Shown here piece by piece: positions 1 through 12,365 of a stretch of 64,000 bases of DNA. The DNA is taken from assembly GCA_014529385.2 (NCBI GenBank), contig CM043953.1, positions 87,134,342 to 87,198,341 of the forward strand. The letters are read 5' to 3'. Within the stretch, counting starts at the first letter, position 1; the number at the start of each line of letters is the position of its first letter. A program made the position numbers and the translations under genes. Below the pieces are notes generated by a model. The model was not told where the DNA came from. It searched no databases and saw only the letters and a list, made by a program, of their open reading frames with translations. This DNA comes from Adiantum capillus-veneris. Taxonomy: Eukaryota; Streptophyta; Polypodiopsida; Polypodiales; Pteridaceae.

Positions 1-1358
1 AAGGACCTCAAGGGGGTGGATCTATCAATATGTCAACACACAATTCCCTTCATTCCTGATGCTACACCCTATAAACAAAATCCCTATGCCTATAATGACA
101 CATTTACCAAAAAAATTAAAGAGGACGTTGATAATCTCAAAGAGGTGGATTTCATCTATGAGATTGAACACACTAATTGGGTGTCGCCAATTGGAAAATT
201 ATGTGTATGTCTAGATTTCAAGAAGGTGAATGCTGCAATTATAAGGGATAACTATCCCTTACCAAGCAGAGAACATGCGGTGCAATGAGTGGCAGGAAAA
301 CAAGCCTATTCTTTCTTGGATGGGTTCTCAAGATACAACCAATTGGCTATCACGATTAAAGGCCAGTACAGTACGGCATTCACCACAGAATGAGGAATCT
401 ATGCTTATAGAGGAATGCCTTTTGGCTTGACCAATGCACTAACTACATTCCAAAGGCTAATGAATCACGCTTTCAAAGAATACTTTCAAATATTCTTGGA
501 AATATATATGTATGACATTTGTGTTCACTCTCTCCTTAGGGATGAACATATTGGGCATCTTAGAAAAGTATTTGAGAAATGCAAAACTTATAGAATCTGC
601 TTATATCCAAAAAAATAGTGTCTTCATGGTAAGACAAGGGAGAATCTTGGGACACATTGTCTTGGAGAATAGTATCACTTCATATCAAAGTGATTGTGTA
701 ACTTCCAAGACCAACCAATTCCAAACAGGTACAATCTTCATGGGACAGTGTGTATACTACCGACAACTCATACCAATGTCTGCAGTCATTGTGCAGCCCT
801 TATATAGGTTGATATTTGTCTTTGGCTAGACAAATGAGTGTGAAGAGTCATTCCCAAATCTAAAAGAAACACATATAACAACACCAGTACTAAAGACACC
901 AGATTGGGATAAGATATTTCATGTTTATGTTGACGCCTTGGCATTTTCTATAGGCTATAGTTTAGCTCAACTAGGAGAGGTAACATTGGGTGTCCTAGTC
1001 TGCTATGCTAGCCGACAACTAACAGTGAGGAAAAAAATTACACAACCATGGAATGAGAAGGGTTAGGAATGATATATGTTGTAAAGAAATTTAGGAATTA
1101 TCTTTTGGACAACAAATTGTCTTCTTCACAAATTGCAAGGCCCTCTTGTATCTAGTAAAAGAACCTTGCAATATAAGAAGAATTGATTGTTGGTTCATCA
1201 TAATGATTGAATTTGATCTCATGGTTGTGGTAAAAAAAGTAAAAACACATCTTAGAGCATGTCATCTCTCTAGGCTTCCTAATGGAAAAGCACCCAAAGG
1301 AGTGGATGATGATATACCCGCCGACATCGCAAGGGCTATACACATTGAAAATGGTTAA
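1..1358 (+). pseudogene. Decayed Ty3/gypsy RT-RNase H fragment (outer-element family)
   Basis: Broken reading frames over this stretch match the reverse transcriptase and RNase H region of the element at 11.1-12.4 kb. Shared landmarks are KDLKGVD and CQHTIP at the left edge, EIEHTNWVSPI, VNAAIIRDNYPLP and MPFGLTNA near 415. The catalytic YMDD region reads MYDICVHS, so the active site is lost. Near 1300 the GVDDDIP motif matches the GIDDDLP that follows RNase H in the larger element. Several stops and frameshifts are present. The left part lies outside the window and homology ends near 1350. It is a second, more decayed copy of the same family; it could also be a fragment of the same element displaced by rearrangement. 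Confidence 0.75.
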
Positions 1359-2152
1359 CTTCTATTTTTCCCATTTGAACTTCACGAATAAGACTACTTG
1401 ACGCTCAAGGTATCTTTCTACAATAGTAAGAACAACATCGAAGTCATCGCTTCCTTGTCCATAAAATACTAGCTTCTTTCCAAGAGTATGTTTCCTGCTA
1501 CTAGAAACATCCAAGCCTTGCTCTTGCGTAGCCCAACAATTGATTTTTTATCTTTCCTCACCATATCCTGGAAAAGAGCACCCATTGTTTTATTGGTTTT
1601 TATGCCCTTTACATTCCATGAGTTTCCTATTAATTCCTTCATCATTGAGAGAGTGATACAAATTCCTCCACGTCAAGGAGAGCTTCCTCCAAATTCTCAT
1701 TTTGTTTTTCATTCTCCATGAGATCGGGATCCTGATCCTTGAGGTCGTTCATTAATATTCCCATATGAGAAGCAAACATCTTTGTGATCTTGGGGTCATC
1801 AAAATCTATATTTTAAATCACTTCAATAGATTTTCATACTAGATTGTAGGCTCTAATCTATGAGGCAGATTCTTCTTATAATGTTTGGCATTTGGAGGTT
1901 GGGATTTAAAGAGGTTACATGATGTCCTGACTTTTTGCCACACATCATCTTTGCTTTAAAGGTAATTGAAATAACAATCTTTTGGATTATTGAAGCTTGT
2001 GTTTTCTAGTGAGTAGACAAAGTGAACTGAAAGCTACGGGTGGCCCTTTTGCAAGCAACAAAGACTTTTTTATGCCTTGGTAAGATGATCTTGTGATTTT
2101 GGGTTCATTTCTGAGGTCTAATTGTCACTAATTTTCCCATCCATCTCTAATG
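1359..2152. other. No recognisable gene
   Basis: Short open frames only (for example 1488-1721, plus strand), with no motif I recognise. The base composition is unremarkable. It probably represents decayed repeat DNA between the RT fragment and MITE-1. Confidence 0.4.
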
Positions 2153-2429
2153 CTCAAGAGGGGGGAGGGAGGGAGGTTCACTACAATTAAAAAATTAACT
2201 ATCTTGTGGGTTCAATGTTGGGAATTATTTTATTCTATATTTTGTATATTTTCACATATAGAAGGGTGTTGAGAAAACGATCTCAGAAGAAAATAGGTAC
2301 ACATTGAACAGGAAAGGGTCCCTTTTATTGGTGAAAAATGCATAGCCAAGGGGTTTTATGAATAGTCCTTGAAGGCATGCACTGTATAAGCTTTACATGT
2401 GGTCACCTCTCTCCTCTCCCCTCTACGAG
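2153..2429. mobile_element. MITE-1, hAT-like inverted-repeat element (divergent)
   Basis: The left end starts CTCAAGAGGGGGG and continues through a purine-rich run into GGTTCACTAC. The right end, read in reverse complement, is CTCGTAGAGGGGAGAGG followed by GAGAGGTGACC. These ends resemble the terminal inverted repeats of the elements at 40723 and 48425, which begin CTCGGGGGGTTCACT. The interior, including an AATAGTCCTTGAAGGCATGC block, is shared with 43177-43430. No clean 8-bp target duplication is visible, and the element has no coding capacity. It is an old, slightly expanded member (277 bp). Confidence 0.55.
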
Positions 2430-3232
2430 CCTTGAAAGGATGCTTTTCTTCTATGGGGGGTTTTTAGCCTCCATAGATTTTGTTGGGCCTTTCTCATCTC
2501 TCTTAGGATCTCCTGAATGCTAAAGAATGGTCCAAACGTGAGTGGAATAACCGTAAAGCCAACGTGCACATTTACGAGCATATTTTTTGGTTAGGGCTTT
2601 TTTGATATCCTAGCAGATACAGACCCTATTTACCACACTTCCAAGTTTTATGCTAGATGGAATGAATAGAGGAATTCATGAAGCCCTAGTGGAAGGTTGA
2701 AAAATTGCACCCATACCAAACATAAGTCTTTAGAAGTGTCTTAAGGTTTTGAAGGACGAATCCCAAGGAAGCACATAGACCGGACTTTTGGCCATGAATT
2801 TCTTGACTATTGAGGGATTATTAGACTGAATTTTGAAGATCTCTTTTGTCAAGGTTTGTATGAAAACTATTACTTCATGGTAGTTAAGGATTCCTAGGCT
2901 GTGCAACTAGTTGATGAAAATCCATTTTGGTTGGTACCCTACTATCAAATCAAAATACAAGCATTGAAGTGGAAAGATTGGCTAATTTCCTCTTGATCAA
3001 CACCAAAGGGACAACCACCGTGCTAGATTGAAATGATTCACGGTGAGGCATTGTGTTTCATGGGTGAAATGTTTTGGCCTTGAATTATTTCTTGGTGACA
3101 CTACTAGTAAACATGTTCTTTGATGTTAGGATACTATTATGGTTTGTAAAGCTGCCTCTTGGACCATCTATTCCCATTTTCCCATTCGTTTCACAAGATT
3201 CCCTACCCAACAATAGTATGTTACTTGGTACT
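2430..3232. other. No recognisable gene
   Basis: Sequence between MITE-1 and the left LTR of the large gypsy element. No open frame above about 60 codons with a recognisable motif, no tandem repeat and no RNA gene was seen. Confidence 0.4.
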
Positions 3233-4162
3233 TGCTAGCAGCAAGCTAACACAATACCACGAATACCATTTTTCGGAGTTCTCATTGTAAAAACACTTAT
3301 TATTTTGATAGATCGGGAATATTGTAACTCCTATTTTTTTGGATAAACCTTGTAATTGATGAGCAAGGGCTACAAGCTTCCAGATTGTATCAACCTGTCA
3401 TTACCCATCTTTGGTAGGACTCCCAGATTATTAGTTTTGACCACCAAAAACCTTGGCTAAGGTATAAAAGCCAATTTTTGTAAGTTATTATTAAGTTTTG
3501 GATAATGAAATACACAACGTGAGCTAACGATGCTCACTTCTCTCCTTCTCGTGCTTCCTACTCCCTCCCCGCTTGTCACATTGCAGTCGCGTTTGTTGCA
3601 TTGCAACCGCAGGTAAGAGCTCTACGCATTGACGTAAACACATCATAGTATTTTGTAGCTTTTGGCATCGCCGATCCGCAGCCTTAATTTCATCATAAGT
3701 AGGAATTCACACTTCAAAATCAAAAACTAAGCATAGGTGGGGTATTGGGGCAGCATTGCTAAGCATTAAAGTGCATTTTGAGTCGAAAACGGCTAGGTCA
3801 AAAATCCACTGCTGTTAATAATCGCGATTTTGGCACTTGACCTAAACTGGGGTTTGAAACCATAAGCATGTGGCTTAGGTCTTATAAACTTGTCCTAGAA
3901 GTTTCGTTACGTTTGGATGTCATTTGATGCTATAACGGATGTGATTTGTTTGCCGATGAGTGATTGGATTTTAGTGATTTCAGTTACTTGAGTATAGCTT
4001 GAGTTAGATGCAAGTTGTTAGTTGTTTTCTAAGAGATTGACAACCTCTTGTAGCCTCTATGCACTAGTCGAGTTAGCTTTGTCCCATGGATTGACAATTT
4101 AATCGTGGTTCTTGCTAAATCGGCAATAAGATATGATGGTGAAGTTAGACACGCGTCTCACA
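3233..4162 (+). repeat. 5' LTR of outer element
   Basis: 930 bp, aligned along its length with 30371-31289, roughly nine-tenths identical by eye. It begins TGCTAGCAGCAAGCTAACAC (TGTTAGC in the right copy, giving a TGTTAGC/GCTAACA terminal hairpin) and ends in CA just before the primer-binding site. A partial copy of the palindromic motif (TTAATAATCGCGATTTT, 3815-3831) lies inside. Confidence 0.88.
3463..3470 (+). promoter_or_regulatory. TATA box in outer 5' LTR
   Basis: TATAAAAG inside GGTATAAAAGCC, about 230 bp into the LTR, is a good plant TATA box. The matching position in the right LTR reads GGCATTAGCC, so that copy has lost it. The promoter role is inferred from position. Confidence 0.5.
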
Positions 4163-4164
4163 TT

Positions 4165-4184
4165 TGGTGCCACTATTGGGGATC
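4165..4184 (+). other. Primer-binding site, outer element
   Basis: TGGTGCCACTATTGGGGATC starts two bases after the LTR terminal CA. The TGG start complements a tRNA CCA end, and the complement of the terminal GGATC fits a T-arm GATCC. The tRNA species cannot be named from sequence alone. The inner element has a related site at 22487. Confidence 0.75.
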
Positions 4185-6288
4185 TAGCAGACCTAGACTA
4201 GGTAAAAACACGAGCGTCTTGTGAAGTTATCTTTAACTTCCTCTAGGATCTCTTAGAGTTTCTTTTAGAAACCGCATAGCCTAAGATTGTCGTCTTTTGC
4301 TGTGTAGAGGTAGCTTGGAAGTAATTGTACTTGTCGAGTTCCTTTAGGACTGTAGGATTGTAGGATTAGAGTAGGATTTTGAGAATGATTGATAGACGAG
4401 ACAAGACTTAAGATCAATGCTCAGGAAACCTTAAAAAAACAAGAAAACAAGTGTTTGTGGATACTTTCCACAACCCCATTGCATGAGAACCTAGGAGTAG
4501 GGTAAGTAGGATCTGAGGTGGATTTCAGAACATTGTTATCTCTGAAAAAATCAAGTGTGAGTTGTTATTGGAAGTTGCAAAATTTCAGGTCTACGGCTAG
4601 AAACAGCACAAGAAGACTCCAAACCATTCAATCCAACTGGAGAGTAAGCTTGAAAGTTGTATGAACCAGTGGGTAAGCTCAAGGACACGTTGAGGTAAAA
4701 ATTTCAAGAGTTGGCTAAAACTCAGATTATTTACTTTTTTTTTTTACATTCTATGCCAAATTAAGTTTTGACTTGATTCATAGGCTTAAAATGACTATTC
4801 TTGAAAAAAGTGCAAAATATTGATTCATTTCAAGCCTGAAGTTAATAAATCGTGATTATTAACTTTCAACTCAGATTTGACCAAGGTTCATACCATTGAC
4901 TCATTCCATATGTACAAACAACTTTTGTAAAGGCACAAAAGATTTGGATCACCAAACTGGCCAAAAACTAGATATAAACTAAAGTTTGTACTGACGTTTT
5001 GAAATTTGATTGTAAATTGGGGAAAAAATTGTCCAAACTTGATGAAATTTGATTCATAGGTTTATATTGATGTGATAAACATGTGTACATGCTCAGTTGA
5101 CTAAAAATATGCAAAAAGTTACCAGTTGTAAATAATCGCGATTATTTATATCTGTCCCATTTTTCAACTTTTTGGACCAAGTAGGAATACCACTAGCTTT
5201 ACATGTTGTAATAAGCCCACAAATCAAATTTGGTAAGACTTGGATCATTGGATTGGAAATTGTGACCAAATTTGCAAAGTTAGTCTCCGGATAGAAAACT
5301 GATGACCATTTGAACAAAACTTGTCCAAACTTGTTGAAACTTGGCTAGAGACCGTAACTTGAGGTGCTTAACAAATCAGTGACAAAATTGGGACAAAAAT
5401 TTACAAAAATAGAGCTGGAGAAAATAATCGTGATTATTTACATTTGCTTCAAAAATTGAAACTTTTGCAAATTTGAGTATACCACGAGGTCAAGCATATC
5501 AAGTAGACCACACAAATCAATTTTGGTGAGGTTTGGATCACAAAAGTGAGACTTAAGCCAAATTCTTGAAATCAAAGTCTGCAAACACGAAACAGTTGAT
5601 AAAACTTGAACAGAGTTTGTCTAAATTAGTTGAAACTTATCTAGGGACCTTAACAGGTTGTATACTTGGCAAGCCAAGCCAAAAAGTGCAAAAAACTGGC
5701 AAAAGTAAATAATCGTGATTATTTACTACTGCTACACAGGGACACGAGTTTTGATTGTTGAACTTGTACAGTGCTAGACCAACATAATACAAAGCCACCG
5801 GGCAATTTTGGGTTCAGTCGGATCCAAATCGGTACATGTTCACTCAGTTTCCAAGTTGCAGATTAAACCTTTAAGTTTTGCCAAAGTCGAGTTTGAAAAT
5901 TGTAACGAATGACTTAATTATCTCGATTTGAAGTGATACACATAGACCAATCACAATAGCTAGAAAAAACTAAAGTGTCTTTATAGAAGAATAGCTCATT
6001 TGATCAAAATTATACAAGAATCATGTTGCAGACGAGGAGTTGGTAGCTTGATAGAAAGTGTATTCCAGTCAAGTGGAAATTGACAACAAGTCAATCCAAA
6101 GGCAAGTACTCTATCCAAGGCTTTGCAAATCTTTAAGAACCTTAGATCTGGTCGTATACTAGGAAATCAGGGCATACTCGGAGAAACCCTCCAATAGAGT
6201 ATCCACAGAAGAAAGCGTGAATCAAGGAAATTCCTTGCACACTATCCTTGAAGACGTCTCAAACACTTTTTCAAATTCAACATATGAA
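4185..6288 (+). other. Long untranslated leader of outer element
   Basis: About 2.1 kb between the primer-binding site and the first gag ATG. No convincing ORF is present. The middle part carries the palindromic repeat array described separately. The final 560 bp before gag is A/T-rich and non-repetitive. Confidence 0.6.
4720..5760. repeat. Array 1: ~288-bp diverged tandem units with a 20-nt palindrome
   Basis: The palindrome TAAATAATCGCGATTATTTA is perfect at 5129-5148. Variants with CGTG in the centre lie at 5421-5440 and 5706-5725, and a longer palindromic variant at 4841-4863. Centre-to-centre distances are about 287, 292 and 285 bp. Sequence between them is also repeated with divergence: a block with CAAATT/CAATTTTGGT followed by TTGGATCA at ~5217 and ~5511, and TTGAAACTTGGCTAGAGACC at ~5333 against TTGAAACTTATCTAGGGACC at ~5629. 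This is a decayed tandem array in which the palindrome is best preserved. Confidence 0.8.
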
Positions 6289-8590
6289 ATGTCTTCCTTT
6301 TCGACTCGCTCAAAGACCGGAACGACAGTGCGCTATAAGCATATACTCTCATTTTATTAGACTAATCGCCTTGGAGCTCAGGCTTACCTGGATCCCCGGG
6401 AAGAGTATGCAATTCTCATTGATGACCATGGTATTGAGTTCAAAGAAGAAATGAGGGCAAACAAACAAAGAAAAATGTACATGGACATAAATGGAACTCA
6501 GTATTAACAAGTTGAAAACCCTGATGTGATAGACAAATGGGGGTTGGAAATAAACACCATAATCCCAAATATGTTAGCAAAAGAAAGACCACCAACCTTA
6601 GAATTTGAGGGATACGATCAAGTAGATTTGAAGCCTTTGAAATGGCTTAGTACAGATAATCCTAGGATCGGAGTCTATTGTTGGGAGGATATAAAGGTAA
6701 AAGATCTTCTGTGGACTTCGCATCCCAAATCAGGACAACTGACGGCCATGAAGATCATCTATATCTTCAAAATCAAGGATAAGGGATCAAAAGACCTACC
6801 AACCTACTTGTTTAGGGATTGGTATAACAACAACTTTGTTATGGTGACTCCTAAGGAGGTAGAAAAAACCAAATACCAAGGGTATTCCATAAGGGATTGG
6901 ATATTGGGACAAGGACCAGAAACAATTCCAAGAGATGAAGACCATGAGAGATCATCTGAAAGTAATGTTAAGAAACCAGAGACTACCTCATCACGCAGAA
7001 ACCCGGGTGACACTAAGGCCAATCTAGGGCTACATGAGTCACTATTTCCAATAGACTGGTTTGAAAGACTTGGAACATGACAAACTGCCAGGAGACCGGG
7101 AGTTGAACCAAACAGACACATCAGACCAGTTATTTTTCCAAAATGGGTCAGAAAATATAGTGGATTAGGGGATCCATACGACCACTTAGCAAGCTTTAAG
7201 CAAGTGGTAAGAGCAGAACGTATATTCGATTTCCATACTCAATTCGAGGGGTTTGGAATGTCATTAGAAGGAAAAGCATTGACATGGTTCCAAATCATTC
7301 CACCAAGGTCAATCATGGACTTGAACACATTATCTCAAGGATTTGTAGCTGCTTGTTCTAAAACGGTGATCAAACATAATACGGTAGCTCAAATCTATAG
7401 CTTTAAACAGAAACATGGTGAGTCTGTTAGGGATTGTGCAACTCGAATAAAACAATATATTTCTAGATGTCCAAGGCTAGAGATACCTGCAAAATAACGA
7501 CCTATATCCTTGTTTCTAGAGGGATTGCTAAACAAAGAGCTTCAATACTCTTTAGCAAGAAGCATACAACCCTAGAAGAGTGTGTGTCATATGCTATTGA
7601 CTTAGGAGACAATTATGATATTTTCAACGAAGAAGATGTCCCTAAGGATAACCAAAGTGAGAAAACAGTATCCTCTAAACCAACACAAGTGGGAACGACT
7701 GCTGTAGAGCCGCTTTCAGCCATAGAAGAGATGCTCAAAAGGATAAACAACATGCAAAAATCACCTATGCAAGGACCAGGACAGGGGATACCTCAATAGG
7801 GACAACCAATTAGGCCATAGAAATGGTGTGCAATCGAGGGTAAATAGACCAACCATGAGACCAACTAGTGCTACTTTCGACCAAAGTATGATGGGAATGT
7901 TCTGTACATGCCCATGAGGCGACAAGGACAACCCATGTACATATATCAACCTAATATGGCCCAAGCTCAAAGCCCATTGATGGGTATGGAAAGACCTCAA
8001 CTTGTGTTGGGTCAACAACCTCCATATCTAGGACATAATGCAGTGCCTGTAAAGTACATGCATTTCGAAGGAGTCATAGATGAACAAGCATTAGTACCTA
8101 TTACACCCTATGATGAGCCTAGTCCATCTACAGTAATGGTAGAAGGAGATTGGTATAATTCACATTCACCAGCAATGGAAGAACCTGTGACTTATGCTCC
8201 ACCAAAGCTCGCACCAATGTATTATGTAGCTAATCCAGGTGTCATACCTCCTATGGTAAGACCCATGATTAAGTGAATAACGAGAGACTGTCACAATTGT
8301 GGTGCAAATGATCATTGGAAAAATGAATGCCAAGAGCCTGACAAGAACCTCAAGCCCAATATTGAAGGTTATTGCATACAATGTTGCAAAAAGGGAGGAC
8401 ACTTTCCTGAAGATTGTCCTAAAAATCCTTTAAACAAGGGGAAAACAGTAGTACAAGTGATACCTAGTAGCTCAACTGAGTGTGAACCGATTGTTCCAGT
8501 CAAGGTAATCACTAGAGCTCAAGCTAAGAAAAAGAAATATAACTCCTCTAATGATTTGAAGAACACAAAAGATGCCTCTCAAAAGACCAA
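6289..8590 (+). pseudogene. Outer element gag (broken), with double zinc knuckle
   Basis: The frame opens at ATG 6289 (MSSFSTRSK) and runs to about 7496 with stops at about 6361 and 6505 and a third at 7078. The frame then shifts at about 7470-7497 and continues to 8276 and beyond. A capsid-like segment lies near 7200-7490 (GMSLEGKALTWFQ, followed by a GESVRDCATRIKQYI stretch). Two CCHC knuckles close the region at 8293-8423: CHNCGANDHWKNEC and CIQCCKKGGHFPEDC. Gag forms the particle and its knuckles bind the RNA. The long Met/Pro/Gln-rich stretch at 7900-8275 before the knuckles is unusual. A short direct repeat (GAGAAAACAGAAACAATGAG, twice) sits at about 8616-8662. At least three stops and one frameshift make it non-functional. 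Confidence 0.75.
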
Positions 8591-10247
8591 AATAAGTAGA
8601 AGCAGAAGGTAGGAATTGAGAAAACAGAAACAATGAGCTTTGAGAAAACAGAAACAATGAGCTGAAATCGAGAAGAAAGCAAAAAAGCTACTCCAGGAAA
8701 AGGTGAAAGAACCTGGAAGTGAAATCAAAGAAACAACGGTAAAATTTGGAGGATCAATTTTGGTTGATAAAATTTTTGAGCCTATTAATCATCCTTGGAA
8801 GCCTACCAAGCAGGACTTAAGGCAAACCAGAACATGGAAAACAAATGGAAAAACTATCCTTCTCCAGACATGGAAGCAGCTAAGCTTGCAGCTTATCAAA
8901 ATTTGGTAAGAATCACGCAAGAGATGCTAGAAAAACAAAAACTCGAGCTTGAAAGTATCGCAAAACCTCAAGATCTTGTGATAAGAAACACTAAAGAAAA
9001 AATCAAAGTGGTGGTAGAACACCACCTTGAAACAAAAAGAACCAGAACTTATAGTGCCGGACAGCGAAGATGCCTTAGGTGGGATTCCATTCGTAGAGGA
9101 AGACTGGCCAGGACGCTTATGAGAAAAATTTAGAGAGATCAATGATGGGAGTCTAACTCTAAAGTCAGCTCCTATAGAGGAAGTTTGGTTGGACAACCTA
9201 CCTCCTGATATGGACATGGATGTACAATTCTTCTACGGGGATTGCAGATCTGAAGCTTCAGGAATGTCTAAACCATTGACCTTGAAAACATTGCCCTCTA
9301 ACTTGGGAGATAACAAAGATGATTCCGTAGTGTGTAAGACCACTCAAGTAAAAAGAGTGGAACAGACCCTGGAAGTAGAAAAAATTCATTCAATCATGTC
9401 TACACCCATCCAATGCACTCTTACCTTGGGAGAACTGTTAAAACTCAGACCATATATATGGAATGATCTACAGAAAACCCTAGAGAAGGTGAGGATAACG
9501 GGGCTAATCTCAAAAAAATTGGAAAATTTGAAAAACAAAATGGACAACAAAGAGATTTGATTTGTTCCAATGAACAAAGACGGAGAATATTACAAAGGGG
9601 AAGAAGGAAACATAACCCTTCCAGTGAAATATAATTACATTTAAACCATGGAAATACTGGATAGTGGAGCAGGCGTAGCCATAGCCACAAAAGCAGTAGG
9701 GGAATCCTGGGGACAACCAGCCATTAGAAAAACTCAAATGAAATTGTAATTGATTGACGGATACATTGAAAGACCATTAGGGCTGCTTGAAAAAGTGATA
9801 GTCAATTCTTGTGGGATTGAATATCAACACATTTTTGCCATAGTAGACTTCGGGAAGAAACTCAATTACAAAATCATATTGGGAAGACCTTTCATGTGAC
9901 AGGTACAACTTATCCAAGATTGGGAAAACAACTATGTGTACTTGAAGCAAGTGAGATCCATAACAAAGGTTAATCTAAAAGATCACACGTATAGAGGTGT
10001 CATGAAAACACCCATACAAGAGTTTAATTCCATCTCTTCGATTGAAACTAAGCTTCCTTTTGGGTTAAACAAAGACACTCCTATTTGGATGTGCGGAGCT
10101 TCAGAAAACGGAAGTTTAAAGAGAGAAGAATGTATCCTAGAAAGGGATTGCACACACGAAGCCTATGTACCTAAACCCTTTGTTCCAGAGCATTTGTTTG
10201 AGCCATTTGAGTGGACTCAAATTTTAGTGACAATGGATGTATTGTGA
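8591..10247 (+). pseudogene. Outer element protease region (retropepsin) with linkers
   Basis: Downstream of the knuckles are a charged linker (8703-9560, in two frames) and a retropepsin-like domain at about 9640-9900. The catalytic motif reads ILDSGAGVAIATKA near 9654 and the distal flap-side motif KIILGRPFM near 9868, the usual D-S/T-G plus ILG pattern of retroviral-type aspartic proteases. Stops interrupt the domain (after KYNYI near 9640, after QMKL near 9748, after GRPFM near 9897). A 103-codon open stretch (9936-10247) without known motif follows. The protease would cleave the gag-pol polyprotein. The fold is inferred from motif spacing. Confidence 0.65.
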
Positions 10248-10974
10248 ATACCTCTATGCCCACTCAATTTTGCAATGAGGATGGCTACGACATGATTCCC
10301 ATCTAAATGATTTCAACCCTTCACATTGAAGATGAAATTGAGAAACCCAAGGACTTGATGAAAGCTCAACAAGTCTTTTCAAACCTCTATTATGATGCAA
10401 CAGATGAGTTAGATGAACACTCAGCTACCTCAGAAGATTCGGGTTAGAAAAAGAACATGTGAGAGCTAAGCTACTCTTGAAACGAGGGGAGGAAAAGTTT
10501 TTTGACTTTCCTAACCAAAAATCAAGAAGAGAAAAATGATATAGACGAAAAAGAAACACCAGAAACATAACAACAAGAACTATGCAATCAGTTTTCAGTA
10601 GAACACAATTACTGATGCAGATTGATGCACATGATTGTGCCAAGGACAAAATCAATGGCAGATATCCTTCAAACAAAAATCCAAAAATGTTAAAACAGTA
10701 AGAAAAACAAGGAAGAATACTCAAGCAAAGCCAAACAAACAGGACAAGGAGCCAACCATGACACGAGTTGAGCGGAAAAAGAAATATCAAGAGTTGAAAA
10801 AACTCTAAAGGAGATATATATGACTGAAATGGAAACCAAGGAAGAGGATGGTAAAGATGTAATGAGTGTCCCATCCCATTACAAAAAGTATACTCTCCAA
10901 GATCAAAAAATAATTGTAGAACAACCTGTTAGAGAACTACAGAAATAAGGCAAGTCCTACAAAGGGCCCGAAAA
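10248..10974 (+). other. Degenerate linker before reverse transcriptase
   Basis: Multiple stops in all plus-strand frames; only short acidic or lysine-rich stretches remain. It lies in the expected pol linker position and no domain is recognised. The long minus-strand open frame here (10425-10874) has no motif and is treated as chance. Confidence 0.4.
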
Positions 10975-12353
10975 TGCGAAAAAGATAGATCTGGTTGAAC
11001 TAGGGGAAGAACTTAGGCCTGTCTACATTGCAAATGACCTAACAGAGGAAGAAGAAGATCTTTTGCTAAGCTTGCTAAAAGAATATTGAGATATCTTTGC
11101 TTGGTCTTACAAGGATCTCAAGGGTGTTGATCCAGAAGTTTGTCAACATACCATACCCATGAGAGGTGATGCGAAACCAAGTAGACAAAGGCCATACACA
11201 TATAATGAAACATTTGCCAGGAAAATCAAAGAAGAGATTGAGAAACTAAAGGAATCCAAGTTCATTTACGAAATTGAACACACAGATTGGGTATCTCCAA
11301 TTGTGTAGTACCCAGGAAGAATAGAAAATTACGAGTGTGTGTCAACCTCAAGAAAGTGAATGCAGCTACCATTAGAGACAATTTTCCTCTTCCAATCACT
11401 GAGAAAGTGTTAGAACGAGTTGTAGGAAAAGAAGCTTACAGCTTCTTAGATGGATTTTTGGGATACAATCAATTTTTGGTTGACCCAAAAGATCAGCATA
11501 AAACTGCTTTTGCAACGGAATGGGGTATTTTTGCCTATCGGGTTATGCCTTTTGGGTTAACTAATGCTCCTGCCACCTTTCAAAGATTGATGAGCCATGA
11601 TTTTAAAGAATATCTGAGGAAATTCTTGGAAGTATACATGGATGATCTATACATACATTCATCAATCCGGGCTGATCATTTTAAACACCTCAAAAAGGTA
11701 ATCAAAAAATGTAGATTCTATAGGATTTGCCTAAATCCTAAAAAATGCACATTCATGGGTAGACAAGGAAAATTTCTTGGACACATAGTGTCTAAAAATG
11801 GCATAGCTATTGATATGGATAAAATTCATGTCATTGCTGATTTGCCTAGACCAACAACAGTCAAGGGGGTTCAAGCCTTCATGGTACATTGTGGATATTA
11901 CAGACGGTTCATTTATATGTACACTATAATTGGGAAACCCATGTATAGCTTGATTACACACTTTGAATGGACCGAGGCATGTGAAGAATCCTTCATGAAG
12001 CTTAAACAAGCTCTCACCTCAGCTCCAATATTGAGAGCACCAGATTGGAATAAGATATTCCACATACATGTAGATGCTTCCAATTTTGCTATCGATTGTA
12101 TACTAGCTCAACCAGGGACGAAAATTTTGACTTTCCTATTTCTTATGCTAGCTGTCAGTTGAACATGGCAGAAAAGAATTACACTACCACAGAAATGGAA
12201 GGATTAGGAATGATTTATGCCGTAAAAAATTATAGACATTACCTATTAGCAAACAAGTTTGTGTTCTTTGTATACCACCAAGCTTTGTTGTATTTGGTCA
12301 ACAAGCCACGCAGCACGGGAAGAATCATGAGATGGTTCATCATTCTTTTGTAA
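10975..12353 (+). pseudogene. Outer element reverse transcriptase and RNase H
   Basis: The approach segment includes DIFAWSYKDLKGVDPEV (about 11090), preceded by a TGA. The RT core follows: [37 protein letters not shown] and the catalytic VYMDD at about 11631-11646, then KFLGHIVSKNGIAID. A frameshift near 11305 separates the N-terminal part from the long frame 11287-12162. RNase H begins at about 12055 (HIHVDASNFAIDC) and continues after a second frameshift into 12096-12353 (EKNYTTTEMEGLGMIYAVK), closed by a TAA at about 12351. RT copies the element RNA and RNase H removes the template. Catalytic residues are largely kept although the frame is broken in at least three places. Confidence 0.85.
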
Positions 12354-12365
12354 TTTTATTTCACT

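Noticed and set aside
1-1358. Left fragment as part of the outer element itself
   Set aside because: It lies outside the left LTR, and its RT domain duplicates one already present at 11-12 kb, so it is another copy.
2153-2429. MITE-1 as an LTR fragment
   Set aside because: Ends are inverted, not direct, and match the MITE-2/3/4 termini.
4841-5725. Regularly spaced palindromes looked superficially like a CRISPR array
   Set aside because: The spacing is ~288 bp, spacers are themselves repeated, and the context is a plant retrotransposon leader.
10425-10874. 149-codon minus-strand ORF in the outer element
   Set aside because: Hydrophobic composition and position opposite a degraded Lys-rich pol linker indicate a shadow frame.
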